Below, one piece after another: positions 11,303 to 23,165 of a stretch of 64,000 bases of DNA. This stretch comes from Micrasema longulum (Eukaryota > Arthropoda > Insecta > Trichoptera > Brachycentridae). How positions within the stretch are numbered: the first letter of the stretch is position 1; each line of letters starts with the position of its first letter. Under the pieces are notes generated by a model. It was not told the DNA's origin and did not search any database. It saw nothing but the letters and a program-made list of their open reading frames with translations. The stretch is from assembly GCA_022494885.1 (NCBI GenBank), contig JAGVSM010003451.1, positions 1 through 64,000 on the forward strand. Direction: 5' to 3'. A program made the translations under genes and the position numbers.

Positions 11303-12690
11303 ATGATGTCCAGAGCAATTGAAGTGTATTTCTTTGAAATTTTCACACAAAATTATGCTACTGGAACCACACAAAACAAACGCATGATTTGGTTCGTCAG
11401 CAGTCAAATTAAAGAATGGCTGAAGATTTTAAGCGCTGCTGGAAAGATATATGGCAAAATACTGATTGAGAGGGTAATAAAAGTGACTAAAGATAGAGTG
11501 TGGGATATACAAAGTCGATTTATGAATGCAAGAGGATGTACGGATTTTCTCTGCAAAATATGACAGAAAAAAATCTGGCCAAACACCAGAAACTTTTCTG
11601 CGCATTTTTCAATCTGCAATAGGCATTTGACAGAAAAAATTGTGGAAGGTTTTATCGGAGTATAGAGTGAATGGTAACCTGACAAAGGCTATTGGATTAC
11701 TATACAAGGACAGCACAGCATGTTCTCAGGTGAATGGGTCATTCACATCGTAGTTTAACATTCCTAAGGAAGTCAAACAGGTATGTGTAATTTCACCATG
11801 GTTGTTCAACATATACATCGATAACTGTAGGAAAGAACTAAAAAATGAGAGTAAAAATGTGAGGTATAACTGTTAACTGTCTTCTGTATGCTGATGATGC
11901 CGTGCTTCTTGCTAGCACCAAAAAAGACCTGCAATTCTTGGTAACAAAAGTCTACGATGCATGCAAAAAGGGTAATTTGCTTATGAATGTTGATAAATCG
12001 AAAGTGCTGAAAATATAACTAACTGTGAGGTCAGAGTGAACGGAGATATTCTGAATCAGAAATAAGAATTTGTGTATCTGGGAAAAATGTTTGATAGGGA
12101 TAAAAAGACTGAGAAAGATATTAAAAGGAGGGTGAGTGCCGGGAACAGGGTGAACGGTGCACTGAAATCTACTTTGGCAAACAAACGTTTATCGCAAGAG
12201 GCAAAACTAGCAGTCCACAGTGGAGTTCTAGTGCCAACTTTAATGTATGAGAGCGAAGTATGGAATTGGAAAAATAATGATGAAAGTCGGGTTAAATGCT
12301 GTCGAGATGCGATCCTTTAGACGAATGTGAGGTAAAATTATGTATTATAGGTGCACAGATGTCGAGATCCGTGAACTGTGTAAGGCTGAGACATGCATTA
12401 TCGAAAGAATCAAGAAAGAGGTACTGCGTTGGTTTGAACATGTAGAGCTAATGGACAGCAATAGAAAGGCTAAAAGAATCTATGATGCGAATGGCGCAAT
12501 CAAGTCCATCAAATACTTGAAGATGGACATGTCAAGAGTAGGAATAATCGGCGTGCGTGCATGAGAAGATGTATGAAAATAGAAGAAGCGAGGTATGTAT
12601 ACAAAAACAGAATGATTTTTGTTCTATCCTCTTTTCCTACCCCTACGGAGAAACGGCATAATAGTTTGTTGTTGTTGTTGTTGGAAAATA
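11303..12690 (+). pseudogene. RTE-like LINE, polymerase from reverse transcriptase to 3' end
   Basis: The longest non-LTR relic here. Broken frames give, in order, SAAGKIYGKILIERVIKVTK (start of the RT fingers), SRFMNARGCTDF, SPWLFNIYIDNCRKEL (palm), LLYADDAVLLASTKKDL with the catalytic YADD at about 11888, EFVYLGKMFDRDKKTEKDIK, RRVSAGNRVNGALKST, SQEAKLAVHSGVLVPTLMYE, RIKKEVLRWFEHVELMDSNR and the VEEARYVYKNRMI-like tail. The 3' end is short and closes in (GTT)n at 12662-12682, which fits RTE elements. Several frameshifts and stops make it inactive. Its endonuclease half is absent or unrecognisable. Confidence 0.85.
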
Positions 12691-13590
12691 GTACCAATGA
12701 CGACAACCATCAGAACTGAGGAACGACGAAGAAAAAGAGTTCATAAATACAACGGCAAGTTTATTGCCTTAAGAGGATGTGCGGAGAAAGAACGGTTTCA
12801 AAAATATTATTTTTCTAAACCGTACTTCCGAAAACTTTGCGTTTTCGAGGATTTTTTGATGATTCTAGCTCTTATATAAGACAAATAATACAAAATAAAA
12901 AAAACAAAACCGACTCGCCCATGGTAGATATATATAAGTAGTGTGTCAAAAAATCATTGGTCTAGTGCCATAATCTAGGGAAAAAATGCGAAAATCCGTT
13001 CTTATTGTACGAGTCACCGAGAAATCAATGCTCACTGTCATCTTATCCACTTTTGTCTTAACAACAGTAGAGAAATTAAATCATCCATTTTCTGTACGTG
13101 AATAATAGATTATCAAAACACCCAAATAACAAATGACAAATTGTTGACACGAGCGGATATGAAATCGCTGACAGCCACGGAAATAGCATATGAAATCCAG
13201 TTACCTTTATGAAGTATACTAATCACTAGACAGTATACAGTGGTAACACCCTTAGTTGCAGAGTCATTTCAGTTACTCAGTACTAGCATCTGACTAGATA
13301 CTTGTTGTTCAGTCGAGTGCTCAGTTACTCGAGTAAAACGTCTAAAGTTCATTCACGGAGACTGAACCGCTGTGCACGCGCAAACCACGAGCCCGCTGCG
13401 TGATACTAAAAAAAATATACATGGCATGAAAAAATACAATACGATGGATCGATATTTATTGTTTTACAACCAGTACACAATGAGATCGACTAATGTCCAG
13501 TCGATTTTCTTTTGCGAGACTTTTACCTGGGAGTACTCGCTAAATTTAGTGATTATAATTCAAATTTATTTGGTTTAATTTTACTATATT
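12691..13590. other. No recognised feature
   Basis: Mostly unassigned. A stretch near 12950-13000 (atcattggtctagtgccata) resembles 38910-38955, so part may be an old repeat. Confidence 0.35.
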
Positions 13591-13599
13591 ATTTGGATC

Positions 13600-13680
13600 G
13601 GATTGTGGTCCCTTGGCTAGTGTTGTGGACTCACAGATCAGAGGTCCGAGGTTCGAACCCTACTCTACCCCAACTTGATT
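13600..13680 (+). repeat. tRNA-like SINE head fragment
   Basis: Contains cttggctagtgttgtggact and, 25 bases on, a B-box-like gaggttcgaacccta. The spacing and the box match a decayed tRNA-derived head. No body is recognisable. Confidence 0.35.
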
Positions 13681-13940
13681 TCCATTTTCGAATAGTGAGT
13701 TATTTACAACTTGTTGAAAATGGTCACCAAAATTGAAATATTTTGGGTATATCAAAAGACCGCTTATATTTCTTTTTTTTAATAAAATATATTAACCAAG
13801 GCATTTTTATAGATATTTTTTTTAAATTATCAACTATGGAGTTTTATAAAAAACAAACAAAAATTATTAAATAGGTGCGAAGGTTTTCACGGTCACTGTT
13901 ATAAATATTATGTATCTTTTTTGGGTAATACCGTGTATGT

Positions 13941-13997
13941 TGGATTTGATCCGACGTTTCGGCTACCATTGCAGGAGCCATCTTCAGGGAAAACTGT
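13941..13997 (-). ncRNA. Hammerhead-like motif next to Penelope-like remnant
   Basis: On the minus strand: CTGAAGA (13987-13981), a stem II with GGCT opposite AGCC, then GAAA (13960-13957) and a GTC. This is the order of the hammerhead catalytic core. Stem I is weak (only TCC:GGA is clear) and stem III has almost no loop, so activity is doubtful. It lies 100 bp downstream of a Penelope-like C-terminus on the same strand (14098-14273), the expected place for the ribozyme of that element class. Confidence 0.45.
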
Positions 13998-14097
13998 GTG
14001 TTTTATAAAGAAATGTATGTGTTTATGTACTAGTAATTTGTACCGTGTCACAGTCAGCAGTAGGCACATTTCTAGTTTTGTAGGAAAGAATAATTAT

Positions 14098-14273
14098 GTT
14101 TATGTACTAGTAATTTGTATTGTGTCGCAGCCGGCAGTAGGCACATATCTATTCGTTTTTGTCATATGTAGTGCTGGGAACCATGTTGAATTTAATTTAA
14201 GCCCGTCGTCATTGTTTATATTATCTGGATGTCTGTGTATTTCAATTGCCTCTTTCATTATTCGTGCACTATA
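14098..14273 (-). pseudogene. Penelope-like element, C-terminal end
   Basis: The minus frame reads SARIMKEAIEIHRHPDNINN, then DDGLKLNSTWFPALHMTK, then a short tail to a stop near 14098. The block RIxKEAIEIxxHPxNxNxDDGxxLxxxWxPxL closes the GIY-YIG endonuclease domain of Penelope-like retroelements. The tail and stop are partly repeated just downstream (14013-14065 versus 14096-14147), as an imperfect direct repeat of about 80 bp. Upstream coding sequence is missing. Confidence 0.7.
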
Positions 14274-14389
14274 ATTATAAAAGATACATAATATTTAAAA
14301 ATTATTAATATTATAAAGTTTAAATAGTTACAAACGAATCTTATAAATGTCACTCAACTTCAATTTTCCCGTGCTGTTTAGATTAAGTC

Positions 14390-14510
14390 GGCTTTGGGGT
14401 GTAATGGTCAAGAGGCCTCGGGTTTGATTTCCGACATGATTGACATAAAATATTGATTTAAAAGGGTGATTTTACACTGGAATAATTTAACGCTTGCCCA
14501 CCACATACCG
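14390..14510 (+). repeat. tRNA-derived SINE fragment
   Basis: Carries ggggtgtaatggtcaagagg, then a B-box-like cgggtttgatttccgacatg, and the same body start (ttgacataaaatattgattt) as the full copy at 18036. The middle of the tRNA-like head is deleted. Confidence 0.6.
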
Positions 14511-14777
14511 CACACCGCATTTTAGGACATAAGTCTCCTTGGCGGTGCCCACATACACGGAAAATTTGCTCTTTGTTAAACGAGAAAAGCTGCCCGAAAG
14601 AGCTCTCTGTAATCTGGTAGCCTTAGCTTCTTTGTGCTGAAAGAAAGTAATCCAAAAGTTCATAATATGTACTTCATTAGATTGAGAAAAGAGGGAAGTG
14701 AACTCTTCACTGATTGGGATTAAATTGATTGGACATGATCTATTCGCCGAAATAATTACAAAACTTAATTTAATTAC

Positions 14778-14862
14778 AGCCTCGTGGTGTAACGGTCAGC
14801 GCGTGTCCTGCGTTGCATGGGCAAGAGGTCTTAGGTTTGATTCCCTACTCTTGTCCTTGGTC
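14778..14862 (+). repeat. tRNA-derived SINE head
   Basis: cctcgtggtgtaacggtcag (A box) and ggtttgattccct (B box) about 30 bases apart, as in the copy at 18036. The body is lost or replaced. Confidence 0.6.
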
Positions 14863-14889
14863 AATTATAGACCTTACAAAGTATGAGGT

Positions 14890-16200
14890 CCGTATTCCCC
14901 GTTTTGTGACTGTCCGTTTGCATCGTGAGACAGTGTTTTATAATTTCCAATATTGAAAAAAAAATTGCGCTATTAGTCATGTTTTTGGTACCTGTCTGAA
15001 CGGTAAAACGTTCTTTCGAGCCGCAAATACAATTACCTCAATATCATTCCACTAATTCTCTAACACTTTATGATGCATGAATTTGCCAAATTGTTGCTTA
15101 ATTCAAGTAATACTTACTGATTTCAGCACACGCAGCTCAATAAACACGCAATAACACATCTAATAAACCATATTAATGCTTATTAAGCTTTTAACTCGTC
15201 TAAGAGGTTGTTTGACACAGCAACGATGACACAACAATGGCGGATTGACAGCCGTATTTCACTCTGCTGACCCAAACATTAAGATAGGGTAGATATGCTC
15301 CTGAGTTACCCTATACTATTAAACTATCCAATTATACTATATATTTTCTTAATAAAAGAGAAAGAAGAAAAAAAATGGGTAACCACTTGTAAAATGGCCT
15401 CACTGTTTTGCGCTGCCCGTAGCAACTCTTACACACATCTCATTTCAGTCCAGTTTTTATCTGCAAGGTCCACGTTGTCCCTCAATCTTACCCATTAATA
15501 TAAGTTAAAAAATGTTATATTTCCACAATAATTATAATAGATACTGGATTAATTCAATCTTAAATTATGTGGATGTTTGATTGAAAACTCTGGCTGAAAG
15601 GTTTGAAATCCCGCAGCGGCTGCTCCCGAAATTTTTAAAAACGAATAAAGTTTTAATAAAAATGTTTCATAAACGCAATAATTGCTTTTCTGAAACTGTT
15701 TGCGTTGTTTGATTGACGGGTGAACATTGTTCTAGCGGCTCCAGAAAAATGTTTTAATTTTCGAATACGGCTTTCATTTATTTATTCTTCGGCTATAATT
15801 ACTCAACGTTTTTATAAGTTTTTGAAAAATTATAATGGAATGAATCAAAAACTTATTTTTCTGCACGATACGACATTGCTAGTTATATTTTTGATGTGGT
15901 CGTCTTTTCAAATCAATTTTTTTTATCATCGTCTCTATCCGCATCCAGCACTTCATAGGGCAGTGCGTTTGAACTCTAATTGTAGCGTTTTTTCTGAATG
16001 TAATAATTCGTTCCTGCTTGAAGAGATGCTTTTTTGCTGTATTGTACAGAATAAAAGTGTTCGAACCTCAGAGTAATAATGCGTCAACCTATAGAGAAGC
16101 CCTATTACTATGTTTCATAGAACGCAAGAGATGTTGGTTAGCAACAAGTTGACGGCCATTTTGTTTTGTTTGACAACATTGCATAGCGGTTCTATCGGAT
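14890..16200. other. No recognised feature
   Basis: Low-complexity and A+T-rich. The frame at 15720-16076 (plus, 118 codons) has no recognisable domain; I regard it as chance or an unrecognised relic. Confidence 0.35.
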
Positions 16201-16235
16201 GCTTTTGTCACTGTGCTTGGCTTTGTTTGTAAATA

Positions 16236-16340
16236 ACTTGGATTTACTCGACAGTATTCCATAGACCCGAGTACCTACTATAAATTGTGTTAGTGTAAAC
16301 TGTAACTAACTTCATGAAAAAGTATTGAAATTTTTTAAAA
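16236..16340 (+). repeat. W repeat, copy 1
   Basis: Shares about 90 bp in inverted orientation with 60410-60500: the blocks tactcgacagtattccatag, acccgagtacctacta and gtgttagtgtaaactgtaac occur in both. It belongs to no class I recognise. Confidence 0.6.
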
Positions 16341-16620
16341 ATTATTCGGGCGTTGCCTTGCATGTAGGTGAAATAATTCAATTTCTTGAATCTCACCCGC
16401 AAACCTTAAGATTTCAGCTCTTTAACTTTACAAATATCAACAAATGAAAGAATTGAAGGGATAAAGATGCTCAAATATAAGCAAAATTGTGAATATAACA
16501 CAGTGAGAAGAGTGGCCACTTAAACCAACCAATGACAGGTCATAAGCCCTGCAGATGCCTAAACTTGTATATTATCTCCTCTTAAATGTTATTCATCTCT
16601 GTTGTAATATGCTAATTTCA
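16341..16620 (+). repeat. G-family repeat
   Basis: Near-complete copy: the gcgttgccttgcatgtaggt start, gaatctcacccgc, the cacagtgagaagagtggcca block, the cataagccctgcagatgcc block and the promoter-distal ttcatctctgttgtaatatg block. Confidence 0.7.
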
Positions 16621-16794
16621 TGATTGATAATCATGTAAACGTTTTTTTCCGTATGGGCCCCTATAAGCGGTTGGCATATTATAACTCTGAGAGCGTTTCT
16701 ACAAATTGTCACCCAAACTTGTAAACTCGTAAATCCACAAATGGTCATTTATGATATTTTGGCATTTACTTGTTTAATCGTACAGCACGACACA

Positions 16795-17020
16795 TACATA
16801 TATTTTTTTGAACCTGGGGCCTCAAGCACGGTAGGCGAACGCGCCAACCACTACACTAGGGGACGTACTTATCTTCACTCGATTCTCTTGCGCGTTATTA
16901 TTACATGAGAGTAGCGAGTGATTCGAAAGCGCTCGTCCAGGTTCTGTTTCTGAAGCAGAACTGTATTCCTAATCCCCCCGGACACACCCGGCACCGGTAG
17001 GTACGGATAAACGAATAGAG
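16795..17020 (-). mobile_element. tRNA-derived SINE (second subfamily)
   Basis: Minus-strand head: the reverse complement of aacctggggcctcaagcacg gives the B-box side, and that of ccaaccactacactaggg the A-box side. The body holds an agcgagtgattcgaaagcgc / gttctgtttctgaagcagaa region and ends near ccccggacacacccggc. The related copies at 28740-29365 and 58595-58815 share the same body. Confidence 0.65.
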
Positions 17021-17399
17021 ATAATAATATTAAATTTTATCTTAAAATAACAACTCCTCGATTAAATGTCTTTGATAGTATAATTTCATTAAATACCTTA
17101 GTACTCACAAATATTAAGTCAATATAACGCCAAAAGCCGTGTGTTTAAACGAAAGATTTGCACATGCGAATCTCACGTCAAGTCAACCCTTAAAATTTAA
17201 CCACCCTAATAATTTATTCCTCTTAATCCATTCAACAAGGGTGATGTATGTATATTTACCTTAGTAAAGTTAAGCGCATTAGAGTCCCGAAATTTCTTCC
17301 TTTAATGCGTTATACACAGCCTTAACGTATACAGGATGTTAAAGTTTTGTCATCCTCATACCCCTATCAGAGTCCGGTGGTGCATAGGGCACAGTCTAG

Positions 17400-17710
17400 G
17401 AATTCACAGTTCTTATGACCTGTCGTTGGCTGGTTTAAGTGGCCACTTTGCACCATGTGAACCATTTACCATTCTGCTTATGTTTAAATATCCACGTTTC
17501 CTCAACTCTTGCATCTGGGGAGATCTTTAAGCCCACCATCCACTCGCAGCTGTTTTAGAGTTCTGGGGGGCTCTCTGTCAGCTGCGTTTAGAAGAAAGTT
17601 ATTCAAACTCTATGCAGATTAAGAAGGGGGAGGAGAATATATTGACAGAGGCCAACACGTGGTCCCCACCTCTAAGGACCCCCTCAATGCCTCTTTTTTT
17701 TTTTACTAAA
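17400..17710 (-). repeat. G-family repeat, reversed, plus shared G+C-richer block
   Basis: 17405-17520 is the G repeat on the minus strand (gacctgtcgttggctggttt, gtggccactttgca). 17590-17710 holds agaagggggaggagaatat and ggaccccctcaatgcctctt before a T run. The same block, with changes, is at 56455-56540 next to another G copy, so both parts probably moved together. Confidence 0.55.
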
Positions 17711-18035
17711 AAAATATGTATTTACACAATCAATTTACATAAATGAACGTATCCAAATATAAAAAAACAAGTTCCTTAAACTACAGTAAGACAACAAACA
17801 TTACTTACAAAACAAGCATAACTAAAAAAACGGATATTTACAATGAGAGAACGGCTTTGAATAAACAAGGACTCCTTGGGTGGTCAGAGGCAAAAGAACA
17901 CTTGCATCTGTTGACTTTTAAGAAGTAAAAGAACTGAAATCTTTATCGTGTAGGTGAGATTTATCCGGCTGAACCAATTCACCTACTAGGCAACGTCTGT
18001 TATTTTATATTCGCATTATCAATTATTTGTTATAT

Positions 18036-18290
18036 TGGCCTCGTGGTGTAATGGTCAGCACGTTTGCCAACCATGTAAGAGGTGTCGGGTTCGATTTCCG
18101 ACATGGTTGACATGAAATATTTATTTAAAAGGATATTTTCACACTAGAATATTTTATAGTCCCTGGACTGGTACCTGAAGCGTAAGACTGATCACTTTAC
18201 CTTCATGTAACAAAATTGATTTAGATATGCTTCGATTGGTGTACCAATCCAGTACCCTATGCATGATTAGGTGCGGAAAAATGATAATGT
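18036..18290 (+). mobile_element. tRNA-derived SINE, near full length
   Basis: The head is ggcctcgtggtgtaatggtc (A box) and gtgtcgggttcgatttccga (B box). The body contains agtccctggactggtacctg, aagcgtaagactgatcact and ttggtgtaccaatccagtac, and the element ends ggtgcggaaaaatgataatg. The best-preserved copy of this family in the window. Fragments are at 14390, 14778, 19195, 25235 (reversed), 32300 and 56545. Confidence 0.75.
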
Positions 18291-19190
18291 TATTAGCAGT
18301 TTTTTTAATTGCCATGTCGTAAAAAAAAAATCCATGCAACTATGCAGTATGCGAAAACAACATGTACATAACTTAATTAACTATGACAATGATAAAATAC
18401 AGAAATAGACAATACTGAATAAAATTTTGCCGCATTAAATTAACGCAAATATCGTAAGCTGTGTCGTGTCGATCGACCGGTACCAGTGCTGATCAGAGAG
18501 TTTGGTTTGCGTTTCCGTTTCGCTGCACTTAGTGCCTTGTTAGGTTGGTATACGCGGACCTGGAATTTCATGTTGCTAGTGTCCATAACTTCATTTATTC
18601 CAGTTAGTTGAATCAACAATATTTTTCATGTTTTCAAACGTTAAAATTACTTCTTGTTTATGCTTTATTAGTTCAATATAATAAGGAATAAGTTCACATC
18701 TTTAGAACTAATATGAACAATTATTTCATTAAAATATTTCGAGGATATTAAAGTTTTTGTAAACTAGACTAGATTTCACTGATCAATATTACCTTTTTTT
18801 TTTGTCTATTTCTTCACAAATAAACAAATCAGACGAATGTCAAGAAATGCAACAGAGGTAACACATTTAAAAAAATAGGAATTAAGGAAAATGGGGAAAA
18901 ATTTTCACTTTTTCTAACGAAAATATTAATCTTGATGATTGCCTAGGGGTTGAAATCCAGTCCTTGTCTTTAAACATTTGAACACACTCAAAATATTGTT
19001 TTATCTAAGAATATTCTCAACGATACATCAACGTTAAAGTATGTGTCCTCAAAGATTTATAGCACCACTATCTAATGTGCAATAGTGCATGAGATTATGT
19101 ATTTTCCATGCAGATGCATACTATAGTTACAGGGTGTCCATATTATCTCAAAAAAATTACAATGTAAAAGAAAAATTCAACAATTTTCAG
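18291..19190. other. Mostly unassigned
   Basis: A G-repeat scrap is visible at 18935-18990 (aatccagtccttgtct, cactcaaaatattg). Otherwise nothing is recognised. Confidence 0.35.
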
Positions 19191-19194
19191 TTCA

Positions 19195-19265
19195 CCCCAA
19201 AGTTCAAATGACAAACCCGTTTGCCTACCATGCAAGAGGTTTCGGGTTCAATTCTAGTCGAAATA
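19195..19265 (+). repeat. tRNA-derived SINE fragment
   Basis: cgtttgcctaccatgcaaga followed by ggtttcgggttcaattctag matches the anticodon-side and B-box part of the 18036 SINE. Confidence 0.5.
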
Positions 19266-19474
19266 ATATTAATTTCAGTTTCAGTGCTGTAGAACAGCGT
19301 TTGTTTGGTATTTTTAGTAACATAATATTACAATTAGTTACCCGTTAAGTCAAAATACTTATTTGTGAGACACATTTTTTGGGACAGGTTCATTTTACAC
19401 CTTTTTATACAAAATACATTCATTTTTTCCCTTTTGACTGTCACTATAAAGTTTCAAGTAGGAACTTTTTTTAT

Positions 19475-19650
19475 TTGAAGATCTTCCATCTTAAAATAGT
19501 TTGTGAGAGATTATTGAGCAACTTTGTAATAATGCAATTTAATGTTCGTTCTCTGAAGTAATCTGAAATTCGGAGATCCATCAGAGAATTCTTAGTTTTT
19601 GATCTAGTGCATAGAGTGTGAAACACTTTTTTTTTATTCCGGATCAACAA
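19475..19650 (-). pseudogene. LINE polymerase C-terminal fragment
   Basis: The minus frame contains SKTKNSLMDLRISDYFRERT then LNCIITKLLNNLSQTI. It is a relative of the fragment at 28900-29090 (a FFPRITNYFGEQTLN block followed by LNDLPQTI). This RxxxFGERTLNxxxxKLLNxLP pattern is the end of jockey/CR1-like LINE polymerases. Confidence 0.6.
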
Positions 19651-20124
19651 AGTGATTGACAATTAATTTGTAGTCACTAAATAGTTTAACCCAATCCCGT
19701 ATATTATCTATCTAGTATGCACCGTCCCTCCATAGGTTGGAGAAAACCAACGCTTCCCTAAAAGTTTGACCTCTAAACAATCAGAATCTTTTTTTTATTT
19801 AATAAAATCAACTATAATATAACTTATCTATATTTTAATTAGTTTATTGTTAATCGTAGCGATCTGAGATGGCTTCAATATTCGTTCCTTTAAACCTCTA
19901 TTGCGGCAAGCCTACATACAACCTGCTGACCGCACAGTTATGCGCGGACTGAAGTAAAATACACTGCGCTCCGTCTAATTCTGAAATGTGGAACTGCGTA
20001 AGTCTTTTGGTTTCCTTAAGCCGATCACCCAGCACTGAATTTATCTCTGTGGAAGTAACTCTTACAAATCATTTCACGTTTATTTTTCGTTTTGCACTTA
20101 AATCGGTTAATAATATAATATAAC

Positions 20125-20700
20125 ATTAAATTTTTTTATTATTTTATTTTATTTTTATTTTGTTAACATAAACGGCAAATCTGCCTTTACAAACATTTAT
20201 AATATAAACATATTTGGCTTAATATTTTTTTTCTTTTTTTTTTGAAAACATGAATTTCCTTATACCCAAAATTTATTTTTAAAAAATTAAACCAAAAATA
20301 ATACAAGATTTATATTAAAAAAATTAACCTAAAATCATAAAACATATTCGGTAGAAAGTTTAAATAATAAAACATTCTACAGTTAAACAACAAGAAAATC
20401 ATAAGTACTGTTTCACACAGCTAGGCAAAGTGAACCAAAAACTGTATATATATATATATATTATGAAATACATGAATAAATAAATATAATAACCATTCAC
20501 CATCTTTGAAAAAGTTCAAAAGGTTTGATCTATAGGAACAATACCCTACACTAAATATATCAGATACGTTGGAATAACTATTGCCGAGTTCATGAAGTCT
20601 ATTTGATACGGCATTATGATATAGATTATGGGATAAAATTGCTCTAAAGTTTATTTCAAAGCTTGGTTTAAATTTCTGTTTTAGCAGTAGGCAAAAAATT
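20125..20700 (-). pseudogene. LINE fragment with 3' end
   Basis: The minus frame reads ILSHNLYHNAVSNRLHELGN then SYSNVSDIFSVG, comparable to HRLGNTYGTAADILS in the LINE at 3611-4445. The 3' UTR runs down to a small stem-loop (aaaggcagatttgccgttt) and an A+T-rich (AAAAT)n tail near 20130. Confidence 0.55.
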
Positions 20701-21690
20701 TACCTGTGTATGTACCTAGTAACAAGTGACGACTTCCTTTATCGAAAACCGCACTGCACGCCCCTCCTGTAAAAGTATGTATTATAGAAATTAATCGTGC
20801 CACTCGCCAGATAGCAGTGGACAATCGAATATTGCGTTTTTTGCTGGTTCGCAGATTTGGCGTTGCTATTGTGTTATCTTCACTTATTTCGCCATCAAAT
20901 TCCAAAACAAATTAATGCAATTACCTACCTAGTCTTGGAATTCTTGACACCTTAATGTTCAAGCTTCTCTCAGCAGACTCTCAGATGCTGTGGTCAGACC
21001 GGTACTTTTCGGATTCTTGATTATAAATTCATACGATAACACAACACAGTGGATTGGAATTATAGCTAAAATTACTTGTCAGCAAGTACGCTGAGAAAAT
21101 CAAATCACATGTAAATTTTATGATAGTTTAGTTGTTATTGGGCCGGATAGAAAAATATTGTACCCACATTAGTATAATAAAAATATTTTTACTAGGGTTT
21201 AGTGGGTGGCAATAAATTTACCACCGTAACCTCGTAATAACCTGCAATACACAATAAATATAATAAATGTGGCTCAACCAGAAATAAAAATATCACATAA
21301 ATGTTTTTAATATATGTACATCCAATGGCATCGTTCTTTAGTAAAATTAATCTTGTATAATCACATTGATAATTAATCTTTGTAATGCCTTTACTGAATT
21401 TATCATATTTATATACGACCCTCACCAACCAATGATGTTACTCTGTAATAATAACGGTACAATGGAATAATAATACACTATGAGTTGAAATTATGGTCTC
21501 CCTGGTAATATGCAAGCTACCGTAGCAGTATACCCCGAGGGGAAGCAATCGCTATCCACTATGGAAACAGAACAATGACGGTAGAAAATCTGTGACAGCT
21601 CCTGACTGCGATTTGCCAAGAATCAGGATCTAGAATGCATGTTTTATTCATTGCAATCAGGTACAGGGCGTGTTTAGTAAAACTGACTAT
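20701..21690. other. No recognised feature
   Basis: No family recognised. The frames at 20681-20905 and 21192-21428 (minus) carry no motif. Confidence 0.35.
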
Positions 21691-21958
21691 TAATTACTAG
21701 CTTTTACTCACGGCTTCCCTCGCATTGTATAAAGCAGAAATTGTTTAATTGATCCGTTTTGTCATTTAACAGTAAAAACGTGTTTTTTCAGGAAAAGAAA
21801 AGCCTGTACCGATTGCTGGCTATTCAAATATCGCTTTGCAAAAAATACGACGGTCAGTTCTATGGCGATTCGTTTTTATATTTTAATGTCGATATTTTTT
21901 TAACTGAGAATTTTCCCGGGGGAGTGATATTTTTTCGAGATTAAAAGAAACCCATGAC

Positions 21959-22763
21959 CATAGAATTAAGAATAGTCCAGAAACCGCATACGCACATCAA
22001 ACAGAAGGCGACTCAACTACTCATAAATGAGTAGGTTTACGTTTTGACCCATTAGTTTCTTTGCAGACGTCGCTCAGTATACAACTCCTGATCTGAATTC
22101 AACTATGCCGTGTTGTGTCCTTTTAAAGTGTATAAATGCTGCTAAGATTAAAAAAAAACAGGATGCAATCACATTTCATCTGTAATTTGCAAATGAATGT
22201 GTATATAACTAATGCATTACTTAAAAATTGAATTATTTTTCCATCTGTCAGATTTTCGAAGAAACAAAATGGAAATTTTGTTAGTGTTGCCAGGGTAATA
22301 TTTTTTTTTACCCTACTATGCTCATCTAATGAAAGAATTAATGAAAATCAGACCTCAGATTTAACAACGCCGTGGGGGACATTTGAACGAAATTGTCTTT
22401 AAAACAACAAATATTATTTAACATGATATAAAAATATCCGTTTTATGTCAAATAAAATTTGTTTTATATTTTAAGTTCAAAGTTCATTAATTCAATAACT
22501 CTTATTAAATGACCCTTTACTTATCTACCCTGTTGTGTCAATCAATATTTACGCGTGCACAATAAAATTTTAGAAAAATTAACGGATGACTTTTTTTTAA
22601 CTTTACATTTGTGTTATGATTTTTTTTCCCCATCAAGCAACATTACCCGGTGACTTCACGAATGCACGCGGCGAAAGTAAGGTGAAGTGGGGGAATTGTT
22701 GGACACAGTCCGATGTATTCAAATATGATTCTTCGCTCCTTCCTGACTATTCTTAATTCTATG
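21959..22763 (+). mobile_element. P-element-like MITE with THAP exon, copy 2
   Basis: An 805-bp element and the cleanest copy. The left terminal repeat CATAGAATTAAGAATAGTCC plus agaa is mirrored at the right end, with one mismatch (tcctgactattcttaattct plus atg). Both flanks carry the exact 8-bp duplication cccatgac (21951-21958, 22764-22771). It contains a THAP-like first exon (22104-22181) but no transposase catalytic region. The interrupted U repeat gives its relative age. Confidence 0.92.
22104..22181 (+). pseudogene. THAP-domain first exon (P-like transposase), best copy
   Basis: The frame MPCCVLLKCINAAKIKKKQD is followed by AITFHL and then a donor-like gtaattt at 22182. Cys at residues 3, 4 and 9, Asn 11 and a later FH match the start of a C2-CH THAP finger. 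The rest of the domain (the W, P and second C-H pair) would be in the next exon, which is absent. In P elements this finger binds the transposon ends. Confidence 0.7.
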
Positions 22764-22882
22764 CCCATGACATTTTAAAGGTCTCGAGTTATTTTTATGC
22801 CAAAATTAACTTTTATCGGTAGCTCCCTTATGGCGTCAAGGAAACACAAACAAACAGACAAACACAGTTTTGCATTTATAAA

Positions 22883-23165
22883 CTTACTAGCTTTAACCCG
22901 CTGTTTCGTTCGCGTGGTATTGATAGAAATTATTTTTTTCCTTTGGCAAAAATAATTTTCTCAATGGAATAATATATTTTTTCGGGATAAAAAGTAGCTT
23001 GTATCGATTGCTAGTCCTCAAAATACGACGATTCGATTAAAAATAAATATCTTATTTTCTTCTTACCTCTCTGGCTATCATTTTGCAAAAATATGTCAAT
23101 TGGTCTATCCGAAACGAAAACAAACAAGTAAACACACTTTTGCATTTACAATATTAGTACGAATA
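22883..23165 (+). repeat. U repeat, copy 2
   Basis: actagctttaacccgctgtt start, tttttcgggataaaaagtag block and acacacttttgcatttacaa end. Direct repeat of 21696-22880. Confidence 0.65.

Larger units (their letters stand above)
21696..22880 (+). repeat. U repeat, copy 1, interrupted by a P-like MITE
   Basis: Starts actagcttttactcacggct and ends aacacagttttgcatttat, a scattered insect repeat with a tttttcgagattaaaag block inside. A second copy follows head-to-tail at 22883-23165. The MITE at 21959-22763 is inserted within it. Confidence 0.65.

Noticed and set aside
15720..16076. 118-codon open frame as a gene
   Set aside because: No domain, no conserved copy, codon content follows the A+T-rich background.
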